In this document: positions 27,375 through 36,560 of the stretch, piece by piece
Layout: each line of letters opens with the position of its first letter
How positions within the stretch are numbered: position 1 is the stretch's first letter
The notes under the pieces: model-generated
Database searches by the model: none
What the model was told of the DNA's origin: nothing
What the model saw: the letters and a program-made list of their open reading frames with translations, nothing else
NCBI GenBank assembly: GCA_946611635.1
Contig: CAMODW010000005.1
Location: 1-46,594, forward strand
Direction of reading: 5' to 3'
DNA from: an uncultured Bacillota bacterium
Lineage (GTDB): Bacteria > Bacillota_I > Bacilli_A > RF39 > UBA660
DNA: 46,594 nt
Position numbers and translations under genes: made by a program

Positions 27375-28013
27375 ATGAGTTTAAAAGTAACTAAAGTTGA
27401 AGCAAAAACAAAAGAAGATGCATTAAATAAAGCTTTAGAAGAATTATCTATAACAGAAGAAGAAATAATATATAAATCAGAAGAAAAAAAAGGGAAGCTA
27501 TTTAAAGCAGGATCTTGTATACTAACAATAGCTACTATAAAGGATATAGCTAATTATTTAAAAGAGAATCTTAAAGAAATAGTAACTAATATGGGTGTTG
27601 ATGTTAATATTGAAGTTAGTATTAGAGAACAACAAATTACTTTAAAGATGTATTCTGATAAGAATAACATATTAATAGGAAAAAATGGTCAAACATTAGT
27701 AGCGCTAACTAATATATTAAAACAAATGATATATAATGAATTAGGTAAATATCCATATTTATTATTAGATGTTGAAAATTATAAAGAAAAGAAAATATCA
27801 AATATAGAAAGAACTGCTAAAAGAGTTGCTCGTGAAGTGGCTAAGACAAAAATAGATGCTGCTTTAGAAAATATGAACTCATATAATAGAAGAATAATTC
27901 ATAATGTCTTAACCAATTATAAAAACATAGTTACTGTAAGTGAGGGAGAAGAACCAAATAGACACGTAGTAATAAAATATGTTGAGAGTAAAGAAGATAA
28001 TAAATCAGAATAA
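27375..28013 (+). CDS. khpB: RNA-binding protein Jag/KhpB
   Basis: This 212-aa protein shows the N-terminal Jag domain, a KH domain (ILIGKNGQTLVALTNILKQM) and a C-terminal R3H domain (NSYNRRIIHNVL). With KhpA, KhpB binds many RNAs and affects cell division and elongation. The ATG at 27375 has AAGGAA eight bases upstream; a TTG at 27357 inside yidC is rejected. It follows yidC as usual. Confidence 0.93.
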   Translation: MSLKVTKVEAKTKEDALNKALEELSITEEEIIYKSEEKKGKLFKAGSCILTIATIKDIANYLKENLKEIVTNMGVDVNIEVSIREQQITLKMYSDKNNILIGKNGQTLVALTNILKQMIYNELGKYPYLLLDVENYKEKKISNIERTAKRVAREVAKTKIDAALENMNSYNRRIIHNVLTNYKNIVTVSEGEEPNRHVVIKYVESKEDNKSE

Positions 28014-28019
28014 AAAAAT

Positions 28020-28033
28020 ATTTCCCGGGAAAT
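28020..28033. promoter_or_regulatory. Noc-binding site after khpB
   Basis: Exact ATTTCCCGGGAAAT, within a larger palindrome flanked by A-runs and T-runs (about 28012-28042). The larger palindrome could also act as a terminator hairpin for the rpmH-khpB transcripts. Confidence 0.75.
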
Positions 28034-28067
28034 ATTTTTTTTTGAAATAATAATAAATAAAAAAATT

Positions 28068-28081
28068 ATTTCCCGGGAAAT
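28068..28081. promoter_or_regulatory. Noc-binding site over the mnmE -35 position
   Basis: Exact ATTTCCCGGGAAAT, 48 bp after the previous copy. It covers the place where the -35 of the mnmE promoter would be (28069-28074). Confidence 0.75.
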
Positions 28082-28088
28082 ATTTTTA

Positions 28089-28097
28089 TGCTATAAT
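28089..28097 (+). promoter_or_regulatory. Extended -10 promoter of mnmE
   Basis: TGCTATAAT, an extended -10 (TGnTATAAT), 25 nt before the mnmE ATG. No -35 hexamer is visible; a Noc operator occupies that place. Confidence 0.65.
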
Positions 28098-28121
28098 ACC
28101 ACCGAATGGAGATGAATTATT

Positions 28122-29477
28122 ATGAATGATACTATTTGTGCTATTTCAACTAGTCAAGGAGTAGGAGCTATAGCTATTATCAGAGTAAGTGGCCAAGAAT
28201 CAATAAATATAGTTAATAGTATATTTAAAGGAAAAGATTTAACAAAAGTAAAGTCCCATAGTATAAACTATGGTTACATAGTAGATAAAGATAAAGAAAT
28301 AGATGAAGTATTAGTATCAGTAATGAAATCTCCTAAAACATTTACTACAGAAGATACAGTTGAAATAAATACACATGGTGGAATTGCTCCAACTAATAAA
28401 GTATTAGAACTATTATTAACTAATGGATGTAGACTAGCTGAACCAGGAGAATTTACTAAAAGAGCATTTTTAAATGGTAGAATTGATCTATTAGAAGCAG
28501 AAGCAGTAATGGATAAAATAAATGCTCAAACAGAAAAACAAAACCAATTAGCTAATAATCAACTAAATGGAAAAGTATCAAAACTTATAGATGAATTAAG
28601 AAATGATATGATACAAATAATATCAAATATTAACGTTAATATTGATTTTCCTGAATATGACGACGTTGATATTATAACTAATGAAATCCTAGTTCCTAAG
28701 ATTAATAACTTAAAAGAGAAAATTAAAAAAATAATAGAAGAGAGTAAAAACGGAGAAATAATAAAAAATGGAATAGTAACTGCAATAATAGGAGAACCTA
28801 ATGTCGGAAAAAGTAGCTTATTAAATACTTTATTAAACGAGGAAAAAGCTATAGTTACTGATATAGCAGGCACAACAAGAGATATAGTAGAAGGTCAAAT
28901 AAGTATAAATGGTATACCATTAAATATTATAGATACTGCTGGAATTAGAAAAACTGATAATATAATAGAATCAATAGGGGTAGAAAAGAGTAAAGATATG
29001 ATAAAGAAAGCTGATTTAGTCCTTCTAGTACTTAATAATAATGAAGCATTGACTGAAGAAATAAAAAAGCTTTATTCATCAATTAAAGAAAAAAATTTCA
29101 TAATTATAGTTAATAAAATAGACTTAGAAAATAAGATAGATTTAAACTATTTCCCAAGCGATAAAATAATAAAAATGTCTATAAAAAATAAACAAGGTGT
29201 TGATAAATTGAAAGATAAAATAATAGAACTATTCAATTTATCTAAAATAGAGACAGAAGATCCGACATATTTAAGCAATACAAGAAGTATTGCAATATTA
29301 AAGAATTGTTTAAAGAGTATTGAAGACATTGAAAAAAGTATAAAGAATAATATACCTATAGATATGTTAGAAATAGATATCAAAAATATCTGGGAAGAAT
29401 TAGGGAAAATAAATGGGAAATACTATGATGAGGAATTATTAGATGAAATGTTTAGTAGATTTTGTTTAGGTAAATAA
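28122..29477 (+). CDS. mnmE: tRNA modification GTPase MnmE
   Basis: This 451-aa GTPase, with MnmG, builds the 5-aminomethyl-type modification on U34 of several tRNAs. The folate-binding N-terminal domain opens NDTICAISTSQGVGAIAIIR. The G domain has GEPNVGKSS (near 224), DIAGTTRD, DTAG and NKIDL. The C terminus ends in the catalytic-Cys motif FCLGK. It is separated from mnmG here by a serine hydrolase gene. Confidence 0.97.
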   Translation: MNDTICAISTSQGVGAIAIIRVSGQESINIVNSIFKGKDLTKVKSHSINYGYIVDKDKEIDEVLVSVMKSPKTFTTEDTVEINTHGGIAPTNKVLELLLTNGCRLAEPGEFTKRAFLNGRIDLLEAEAVMDKINAQTEKQNQLANNQLNGKVSKLIDELRNDMIQIISNINVNIDFPEYDDVDIITNEILVPKINNLKEKIKKIIEESKNGEIIKNGIVTAIIGEPNVGKSSLLNTLLNEEKAIVTDIAGTTRDIVEGQISINGIPLNIIDTAGIRKTDNIIESIGVEKSKDMIKKADLVLLVLNNNEALTEEIKKLYSSIKEKNFIIIVNKIDLENKIDLNYFPSDKIIKMSIKNKQGVDKLKDKIIELFNLSKIETEDPTYLSNTRSIAILKNCLKSIEDIEKSIKNNIPIDMLEIDIKNIWEELGKINGKYYDEELLDEMFSRFCLGK

Positions 29478-29480
29478 AAT

Positions 29481-29494
29481 ATTTCCCGGGAAAT
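29481..29494. promoter_or_regulatory. Noc-binding site after mnmE
   Basis: Exact ATTTCCCGGGAAAT in the 37-bp gap between mnmE and the serine hydrolase gene, 20 bases before the next ATG. Confidence 0.75.
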
Positions 29495-29514
29495 ATTATT
29501 AAGAAGGAATAAAA

Positions 29515-30297
29515 ATGGAATTTAAAATAAATACGAAGCATTACGAAAATATCGACAGTATAGAGATAAAAAACAAAATAAAAGAAGTATATAATATTTG
29601 TTTAGATGAATCCTTAAAAGGAAATAAAGTAGCTTTTTATTATGAAGATTTGAATAATAATATAATCTCTTATAACGAAGAAATATGTTTTTACGCTGCA
29701 AGTACTATAAAAATACTAACTTGCTTATTGATATTTAAACAAGCAGACGAAGGAATAATAAATTTAAACAAAAAATTATTAGTAACATCTGATGATATTA
29801 TCACCGGAGGCGGTATAATTAAATATCAAAAACAAGATACAGAATATACAATAGATAAACTAATAGAATTATGCATCACAGAAAGTGATAACACTGCATA
29901 TATAAAACTGATAAGATTTATAGGTAAAGATAAAGTTATAGAGTATGGTAAATCATTGGGAGCTCTTCATACTCTTGAAGGTAAAGATTCATACGGGATA
30001 ACAAATTGTTTAGATATGATTATTTATTGGAAAGAATTAATTAAATATACTAAAGAAAATAGTAATGGAGCCAAATTCAAAAACTATTTATTAAATCCAA
30101 CAACAAAATTTATAAAAAATAATAAATATGTTAGAAAATATGGTATGTTTGATATTGCATATCATGAAACTGGTTACGTTGATAATGAAAAGCCATATTA
30201 TATGATAATACTAACTCAATTAAATAAAGAAGACTATAAAGAGGACTTCATTAATCAAATAGCTAAAATACTTGATGAAATAAACAATATTGTTTAA
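29515..30297 (+). CDS. Class A beta-lactamase-fold serine hydrolase, no signal peptide
   Basis: This 260-aa protein belongs to the penicillin-binding/beta-lactamase fold (Beta-lactamase2-like). The catalytic SxxK is S63-T-I-K66, the SDN motif is S124-D-N126, but the third motif is H217-E-T-G220 instead of K-T/S-G. There is no signal peptide or membrane helix, so it seems cytoplasmic, unlike normal beta-lactamases. The first 35 residues are polar. It breaks the usual mnmE-mnmG pair and has AAGGA before its ATG. It may be an esterase or peptidase; resistance should not be assumed. Confidence 0.75.
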   Translation: MEFKINTKHYENIDSIEIKNKIKEVYNICLDESLKGNKVAFYYEDLNNNIISYNEEICFYAASTIKILTCLLIFKQADEGIINLNKKLLVTSDDIITGGGIIKYQKQDTEYTIDKLIELCITESDNTAYIKLIRFIGKDKVIEYGKSLGALHTLEGKDSYGITNCLDMIIYWKELIKYTKENSNGAKFKNYLLNPTTKFIKNNKYVRKYGMFDIAYHETGYVDNEKPYYMIILTQLNKEDYKEDFINQIAKILDEINNIV

Positions 30298-30309
30298 AGA
30301 GGTGAGAAT

Positions 30310-32181
30310 ATGAATTATGAAATAATTGTAGTTGGTGGTGGCCATGCAGGCTGTGAAGCAGCCTACGCTTCAGCTAAAAAAGGTCATAGCACACTTCTAA
30401 TAACTAGTAATTTAAAAAACATAGCTGACATGCCGTGTAATCCTCATATCGGAGGAAGTGCCAAAGGAATAGTAGTAAGAGAAATAGATGCACTTGGCGG
30501 AGTAATGGGGAAAGTAGCTGATAAGACTCATCTACAAATAAAAATGCTAAATAGTGCCAAAGGACCTGCAGTACAAGCATTAAGAGCTCAAGGAGATAAG
30601 ATAGCATACCCTAAAGAAATGCTAAAAACCCTAAATAGTTTAGATACATTAACAATAAAAGAAGGAATGGTAGAAGATTTAATAATAAATAATAACAAAG
30701 TAGAAGGAATAGTATTAGAAAATGGCGAAAAGATTATTTCCCAAAAAGTAATACTAACTACAGGAACTTATTTAAAAGCAGACATTTTAGTAGGTAATAC
30801 AAGAACTAGAAAAGGCCCACATGGAGAAAAGCCATCTAATTATTTAAGTGATAATTTAAAAAAATATGGTTTTAGAATAATTAGATTAAAAACTGGAACT
30901 CCACAAAGAATAGATAGAAAATCAATAGACTTTTCTAAAACAAAAATAGAGCCAGGCGATGATAAACTATTAACATTTAACTTTGATTTTCCAGCAACTT
31001 ATAAAATAGAAGATCAAGAACCTTGTTATTTAACATATACAAACGAAGAAACGCATAAAATTATAAGAGAAAACTTAAACAAATCAAGTATGTATGGTGG
31101 TTTAGATGATATTGAAGGTATAGGTCCTAGATATTGTCCTTCTATAGAAGATAAAGTTGTAAGATTTAGTGATAAAAAAAGACATCAACTATTCTTGGAA
31201 CCAGAAAGTAGATACTATGATGACATATATGTTCAGGGCTTTTCAACGTCTATGCCTCCTGAAATCCAAGAAAAAATGGTTCATTCTTTACCTGGACTAG
31301 AACATGCTAAAATACTAAAATATGGCTATGCTATAGAGTATGATGCAATATATCCAACGCAACTAAATGCATCACTAGAAACAAAGATTATTAGTGGATT
31401 ATATACTGCCGGACAAATAAATGGTACCAGCGGCTATGAAGAAGCAGCATGCCAAGGATTAATGGCTGGAATAAATGCATCTTTATCAATAGAAGGAAAA
31501 GAACCACTTGTATTAAAAAGAAACGAAGCATATATTGGGGTTCTAATAGATGATTTAATAACAAAAGGAATAAGAGATCCGTATCGCTTATTATCTAGTA
31601 GAGCAGAGTTCCGCCTTATTTTAAGAAGTGATAATGCTGATTTGAGATTAAGAAAATATGGCTATGAAATAGGATTAATAGACAAAAAACAATTAGAAAG
31701 ATTAATCGAAAAAGAGCAAAAAATAAATGAATTAAAAGAATTCATGAATAATAATAAAATAAAAATAAAAGATGATACAAAAGAAATATTTAAAAAGAAT
31801 AATATTGATATACCAAATATGACCTTATCTCTAAAACAGCTAATAAAAAGACCTCAAATTAATATGAAATTATTAGAACAATTCATAGAAATTCCATTTG
31901 ATGAAGAAATAAAAGAACAAGTTGAAATAAACTATAAATATGAAGGTTATATAAAAAAATCAATAGTTGAGGCAGAAAAACTTTTAAAACTTGAGAAAAA
32001 ACAGATTCCTGATGATATAGACTATGATAAGATTAAAAACATTGCTTCTGAAGCACGTCAAAAACTAAAAGAAGTTAAACCAAAAACTATAGCTCAAGCA
32101 ATAAGAATAAGTGGTGTCAATCCATCAGATATATCAGTTCTATCAGTTTATTTAAAGAAAGAGTATAACAATCATGAATAA
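30310..32181 (+). CDS. mnmG: tRNA modification enzyme MnmG (GidA)
   Basis: This 623-aa FAD protein works with MnmE on tRNA wobble U34. It opens with the dinucleotide motif VVGGGHAGCEAAYASA (residues 6-21) and has MPCNPHIGGSAKG, GPRYCPSIEDK and the C-terminal helical part that binds MnmE and tRNA. It overlaps rsmG by 8 nt. AGAGGTG precedes the ATG. Confidence 0.97.
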   Translation: MNYEIIVVGGGHAGCEAAYASAKKGHSTLLITSNLKNIADMPCNPHIGGSAKGIVVREIDALGGVMGKVADKTHLQIKMLNSAKGPAVQALRAQGDKIAYPKEMLKTLNSLDTLTIKEGMVEDLIINNNKVEGIVLENGEKIISQKVILTTGTYLKADILVGNTRTRKGPHGEKPSNYLSDNLKKYGFRIIRLKTGTPQRIDRKSIDFSKTKIEPGDDKLLTFNFDFPATYKIEDQEPCYLTYTNEETHKIIRENLNKSSMYGGLDDIEGIGPRYCPSIEDKVVRFSDKKRHQLFLEPESRYYDDIYVQGFSTSMPPEIQEKMVHSLPGLEHAKILKYGYAIEYDAIYPTQLNASLETKIISGLYTAGQINGTSGYEEAACQGLMAGINASLSIEGKEPLVLKRNEAYIGVLIDDLITKGIRDPYRLLSSRAEFRLILRSDNADLRLRKYGYEIGLIDKKQLERLIEKEQKINELKEFMNNNKIKIKDDTKEIFKKNNIDIPNMTLSLKQLIKRPQINMKLLEQFIEIPFDEEIKEQVEINYKYEGYIKKSIVEAEKLLKLEKKQIPDDIDYDKIKNIASEARQKLKEVKPKTIAQAIRISGVNPSDISVLSVYLKKEYNNHE

Positions 32182-32890
32182 AGAAGAATTTATAAAAAAA
32201 CTTCAAGAAGAGAATATAGAAGTAAATGATATTATTCTAGAAAAATTAGAAGAGTATTCTAATTACTTAATAGAATATAACGAGCATACAAACTTAACTT
32301 CAATAAAAGAAAAAAAGGATATCTATTTAAAACATTTCTATGACTCAATAATTATATCTAAGTATTATGAATTTAAAGACCAAAAAGTGTTAGATATAGG
32401 GACTGGAGCAGGCTTTCCAGGTATGATATTAAAAATATTTTTTCCAAATTTAAAAGTAACATTATTAGATTCTAATAATAAAAAAATAAGATTTTTGACA
32501 GAATTATGTAATAAATTAGAAATAGAAGATATTGAACTAATATGTGAAAGAGCAGAAGATTATTGTAAAAAGAATAGAGAAATATTTGATATAGTAACAT
32601 CAAGAGCTGTTAGTAATCTAACTACTCTTAGTGAAATATCAATTCCATTTGTAAAAAAAGATGGCTATTTTATACCTTTAAAAGGTGGAAATAAAGATGA
32701 AATAATGGAAGCAAAACATGCTATTTCTATACTCGGAGGAGAAATAGAAAAAGAGTTCAATTATACATTACCTATAGAAAATAGTAATAGAACAGTTTTA
32801 TTTATAAAAAAGAAAAAAAATACACCATCTATATATCCACGACAATATAGTAAAATAGTTAAAAATCCATTGAAAAATAAAGAGAAATAA
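32174..32890 (+). CDS. rsmG: 16S rRNA (G527) N7-methyltransferase
   Basis: This 238-aa Rossmann methyltransferase modifies G527 of 16S rRNA. The SAM loop is VLDIGTGAGFPGMILKI, and YLKHFYDSI and VTSRAVSNL are family segments. The gene overlaps mnmG, forming the usual gidA-gidB pair, and noc follows 47 nt later as in Bacillus. Confidence 0.95.
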   Translation: MNKEEFIKKLQEENIEVNDIILEKLEEYSNYLIEYNEHTNLTSIKEKKDIYLKHFYDSIIISKYYEFKDQKVLDIGTGAGFPGMILKIFFPNLKVTLLDSNNKKIRFLTELCNKLEIEDIELICERAEDYCKKNREIFDIVTSRAVSNLTTLSEISIPFVKKDGYFIPLKGGNKDEIMEAKHAISILGGEIEKEFNYTLPIENSNRTVLFIKKKKNTPSIYPRQYSKIVKNPLKNKEK

Positions 32891-32937
32891 GATATGATAA
32901 AAAATAGAATAGAGAGTAGTACCAAAGGGGTGAAAAT

Positions 32938-34377
32938 ATGAATTTAGATCAAACAGTTGTTCAAGTACATATTGAAGATATAATACCTAATAGATTTCAA
33001 CCAAGATTAAATTTTGATCAATCATCATTACAAGAATTGGCAGATTCTATAAAAGTACATGGTATTATCCAACCATTAGTTTTAAGAAAATTAGGAGATA
33101 AATATGAAATAATTGCTGGAGAAAGAAGATATAAAGCAGCTGTATTAGCCGGTCTTTCAACAGTACCAGCTGTAATATCTAACATTGATGATAATAGAGC
33201 AGCTGAAGTAGCAATAGTAGAAAATGTTCAAAGAAAGAATTTAACTGCTATAGAAGAAGCTAGATCATATAAGAACTTACTGGATAAAGGATATCTAACC
33301 CAGGAAGGACTAGCTAAAAAAATGGGCTTATCACAACCTGCAATAGCAAATAAAATTAGATTATTAAATTTAGATGATGAAGTACAACAAGCTCTATTAG
33401 ATGAAAAAATATCTGAAAGACATGCTAGAACATTACTTACAATTCCTGATAAAGAAACTCAAAAAGAATGGTTACATAGAATAATAAATGAAAGATTAAC
33501 AGTTAGGCAATTAGATATGGAATTAAAAAAATCTAATACTAAAGTTGATCCAACAATAATTGAAGAAGATGAATCAGACGGCGGAGTTCCAATAGTTGAT
33601 ACAAAACCATCCATAGAAGAAATGAAAGCAAATTCATCAGATATATTTGGTGCTGATAAAATGTCAGTAGAAGAAAAGATGAAACCAACAGAAGTAATTA
33701 ATGAAGAAATAGAAACGTTAGATTTTGATGATAATAAAAATAATAATAACTTTATCAATAGTGCACAACCTATCATTGAACAACCACAATCTACTAATAA
33801 TATAGATGATGCTAAATTTGTAAGTTCAAATCAACCTGCTGAAGAAAATAGATTCTTCACATTTAATGATAATCAAAACGAAGATAATAATAGCGAACCT
33901 GAGATGAAATCTATATCTGAAAATCAAAATGATAATAGTTTTGAAATAATCGACTTTAATAATAATTCTAATCCAGAAGATGAATCAGATGATGAGAATC
34001 CTGGTCAAAGCAATCCATTTCTTGATACAAATTCTAATCAAAACAAAGCAATTAACATTGAAGAAGAACCAAGTAGTAGTGATTTTAATATAAGTTCAAA
34101 TAATAAATTCTTTACTCCTGCCTTAAATGAAAGAAAGACGATAGAATTAAATGAAGAATTAACTAGAGTTGAAAACCCTATGGATAGAGTTAAACAATTA
34201 AGTAATAATAACTCTGGTGGCTATAATGAAACTGGAGAGATGTCATTAAAAGATTCTATAAATGTAGTTAGAAATAGTCTTGAAAGCTTGGGAAATAAAG
34301 GAGTATATGCAGAAGTAGAAGAAATTGATTTCCCAGAATATTATCAAATAACTATAAAAATACCAAAAGACAACTAA
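32938..34377 (+). CDS. noc: Noc-type ParB-family DNA-binding protein with long linker
   Basis: This 479-aa protein has the ParB N-terminal CTPase domain (GERRYKA at 61-67, ENVQR at 95-99) and a helix-turn-helix (about 118-150). Aligned with the residues that set ParB/Noc specificity (173, 179, 184, 201 in Caulobacter ParB, constant offset 40), it has Q133, K139, N144 and R161, that is Noc-like at three of four. The C terminus (about 433-479) resembles Noc's dimer domain. Between them lies about 220 residues rich in Asn, Asp, Glu and Ser. The N-terminal amphipathic helix of Bacillus Noc is missing. It follows rsmG as noc does in Bacillus, with no parA beside it. Noc blocks division over the nucleoid. 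Confidence 0.85.
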   Translation: MNLDQTVVQVHIEDIIPNRFQPRLNFDQSSLQELADSIKVHGIIQPLVLRKLGDKYEIIAGERRYKAAVLAGLSTVPAVISNIDDNRAAEVAIVENVQRKNLTAIEEARSYKNLLDKGYLTQEGLAKKMGLSQPAIANKIRLLNLDDEVQQALLDEKISERHARTLLTIPDKETQKEWLHRIINERLTVRQLDMELKKSNTKVDPTIIEEDESDGGVPIVDTKPSIEEMKANSSDIFGADKMSVEEKMKPTEVINEEIETLDFDDNKNNNNFINSAQPIIEQPQSTNNIDDAKFVSSNQPAEENRFFTFNDNQNEDNNSEPEMKSISENQNDNSFEIIDFNNNSNPEDESDDENPGQSNPFLDTNSNQNKAINIEEEPSSSDFNISSNNKFFTPALNERKTIELNEELTRVENPMDRVKQLSNNNSGGYNETGEMSLKDSINVVRNSLESLGNKGVYAEVEEIDFPEYYQITIKIPKDN

Positions 34378-34396
34378 TTATTATTAGTTGTTTTTA
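34370..34396 (+). terminator. Terminator after noc
   Basis: A 9-bp stem (ACAACTAAT / ATTAGTTGT) with loop TATT overlaps the noc stop and is followed by T's. Confidence 0.8.
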
Positions 34397-34415
34397 GTTA
34401 ATAATATGTTATAAT
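34388..34415 (+). promoter_or_regulatory. Promoter of the DUF1934-argS unit
   Basis: TTGTTT, 16 bases, TATAAT, about 24 bases before the ATG at 34439; the -35 lies in the noc terminator. Confidence 0.5.
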
Positions 34416-34438
34416 CTCTTAGCAAAGGGGATAAAATT

Positions 34439-34780
34439 ATGATAAAAATATATAATATTTATTTATTTAAGAATGAGGAATTAGAAAAAGAATATAAAGA
34501 AATAAAAACTATCGATAAAGATGGAAAAATAATATTTAAAATAGACGATATAAAAACAACAATAAACAAAGATGAAATAATAAGAGAAAACAACGAATAT
34601 AAGTTTTATTTAAATATTCCTAAAAAAAATAGTTATTATATATTAAAAAGTCATAATTTATCATATGATATTACAGTTGAAAAAGCTCAAATAAAAAGAA
34701 TAAATAATGAGATAATAATAAATTACAAAATAGAAACAAACGATGAAGAAATAACTATAAAAATAGTAGAAAGAATGTGA
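34439..34780 (+). CDS. DUF1934 (YwiB-like) small protein
   Basis: This 113-aa, mostly beta-strand, very Lys/Ile/Asn-rich protein has low similarity to anything by eye. I assign it to DUF1934 because Bacillus has ywiB-argS-rpoE in this same order, and because the predicted all-beta, calycin-like pattern and length fit (family about 140 aa). It is a bit short. GGGG lies before the ATG and argS begins 4 nt after it. Function of the family is unknown. Confidence 0.6.
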   Translation: MIKIYNIYLFKNEELEKEYKEIKTIDKDGKIIFKIDDIKTTINKDEIIRENNEYKFYLNIPKKNSYYILKSHNLSYDITVEKAQIKRINNEIIINYKIETNDEEITIKIVERM

Positions 34781-34784
34781 TATT

Positions 34785-36536
34785 ATGCAAGCTTTTATTA
34801 AAACACAAGAAGAGTACATAAAAGAAAAAATAAAAAAACTAGGTTATGAAATAAAAGACGTAACATTAAATGTTTCTTCTAGACCCGAATTAGGAGATTA
34901 TCAATTTAATGGAATAATGGCTTTAGCCAAAGAGTATAAAAGAAATCCAAGAGAAATTGCTGAAGAATTGGTAAATTCAATTAAAGAAGATAATTTTTAT
35001 AAAGATATAAATATGGCAGGGCCAGGATTTATAAATATAACATTTTCAGATGAACAATTAATTAATCATTTAAATGAATTAAATGAAAACATTAATCTTA
35101 ATTATACTGTAGATAAAAAAAGAACAATATTTTTAGATTATGGCGGAGCAAATGTTGCCAAAGCATTACATGTTGGACACTTAAGAAGTGCAAACATAGG
35201 TGAAGCATTAAAAAGATTAGCTAAGTCTTTGGGAAATGAAACAATAGCTGATGCACACTTAGGTGACTGGGGAAGACCAATTGGCCTAGTAATGTTAGAA
35301 ATAAAAAATAGATTTCCTAATTTACCTTACTTTGATGAAAACCACAAAGGAAGCTATCCAGACCAATCTCCAGTAACAAACGAAGATTTAATGGAAATGT
35401 ATCCAAAAGCATCAGAAAAAGCTAAAAATGACGAGAAATATATGGAAGAAGCAAGGGAAATAACAGCTAAGTTTCAAAGTGGAGATAAAGGATTAATGGC
35501 GTTATGGGAACACATAATGAACGTTTCTAAAAAAGATATAAAAGCAAGTTATGATAGATTAAATACAACCTTTGAAGTATGGGAAGGTGAAAGTGATTGC
35601 GATAAGTATATCCCAGAATTGATAGAATATTTAGAAAAAGAAAAACTTATAAAAGAAAGTCAAGGAGCCAGAATTATAGAGGTAAAAGAAGAAAATGACG
35701 ATCATGAAGTGCCTCCTTTATTATTAGTAAAATCTAATGGTTCACATTCATATGAAACAACAGATTTGGCTTGTATTTGGGAAAGAATGCATAAATGGAG
35801 CCCAGATGAAATATGGTATTTAACAGATTCTAGACAAGCTTTACATTTTGAACAAGTCTTTAGAGCAGCAAAAAAAGCAAAAATAGTAAAAGATACAACA
35901 AAATTAGAGTTTATTCCATTTGGTACTATGAACGGAGTAGATGGCAAGCCCTTCAAAACAAGAGATGGCGGCACTATGAAATTAGACGATTTAATAGATC
36001 TAGCCGCTGTTGAATGTGAGAAAAAAATATTACCAAATATTATTGGAGAAGAAAGAAAAAAAATTGCCGAAATTGTAGCATTATCTGCTGTAAAATACGC
36101 AGATCTACTACCGTATAGATTAACAGATTATGTATTTGATCCAGTTAAATTTAGTGATCTTCAAGGTAAAACTGGTCCATATTTGTTATATTCTACAATA
36201 AGAATGAAATCACTATTAGCAAAAGCAAATGAAGAAAAAATAGAATATAAAAAGATTTTAACAATATCAGACGAATTCCAAAGAAATATTATGATTTCTT
36301 TATTAAATATAAACAGCGTGTTGAATAAATCTTTTGAATCACGTTCGTTAAATGATATATGTGAACATTTATATAAAATTACTAATACATATAATAATTT
36401 CTATTATCAGAATAGAATACTTACAGAGTCTAATATAAAAATTAGAGAATCATGGTTAACTCTAACAAAAATAGTATATGATAATAACTGCAAGATGCTA
36501 AAAATATTAGGTATAAATGTACCAGAAAGAATGTAA
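34785..36536 (+). CDS. argS: Arginyl-tRNA synthetase
   Basis: This 583-aa class I synthetase charges tRNA-Arg. The signature HIGH motif is HVGHLRS; as in other ArgRS proteins a KMSK lysine is not obvious (KPFKTRDGG). The N-terminal Add-1 domain and the C-terminal DALR anticodon domain (YRLTDYVFDPVKF then ITNTYNNFYYQ) are visible. Length fits the family (about 555-585). It lies between DUF1934 and rpoE. Confidence 0.96.
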   Translation: MQAFIKTQEEYIKEKIKKLGYEIKDVTLNVSSRPELGDYQFNGIMALAKEYKRNPREIAEELVNSIKEDNFYKDINMAGPGFINITFSDEQLINHLNELNENINLNYTVDKKRTIFLDYGGANVAKALHVGHLRSANIGEALKRLAKSLGNETIADAHLGDWGRPIGLVMLEIKNRFPNLPYFDENHKGSYPDQSPVTNEDLMEMYPKASEKAKNDEKYMEEAREITAKFQSGDKGLMALWEHIMNVSKKDIKASYDRLNTTFEVWEGESDCDKYIPELIEYLEKEKLIKESQGARIIEVKEENDDHEVPPLLLVKSNGSHSYETTDLACIWERMHKWSPDEIWYLTDSRQALHFEQVFRAAKKAKIVKDTTKLEFIPFGTMNGVDGKPFKTRDGGTMKLDDLIDLAAVECEKKILPNIIGEERKKIAEIVALSAVKYADLLPYRLTDYVFDPVKFSDLQGKTGPYLLYSTIRMKSLLAKANEEKIEYKKILTISDEFQRNIMISLLNINSVLNKSFESRSLNDICEHLYKITNTYNNFYYQNRILTESNIKIRESWLTLTKIVYDNNCKMLKILGINVPERM

Positions 36537-36560
36537 ATAAAAAAAATTAAAAAAATAGTA

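Noticed and set aside
28012..28042. Long palindrome read only as a terminator of khpB
   Set aside because: The core is an exact Noc operator that recurs elsewhere outside gene ends (dnaX) and over a promoter, so a terminator role alone does not explain it; both roles may apply.
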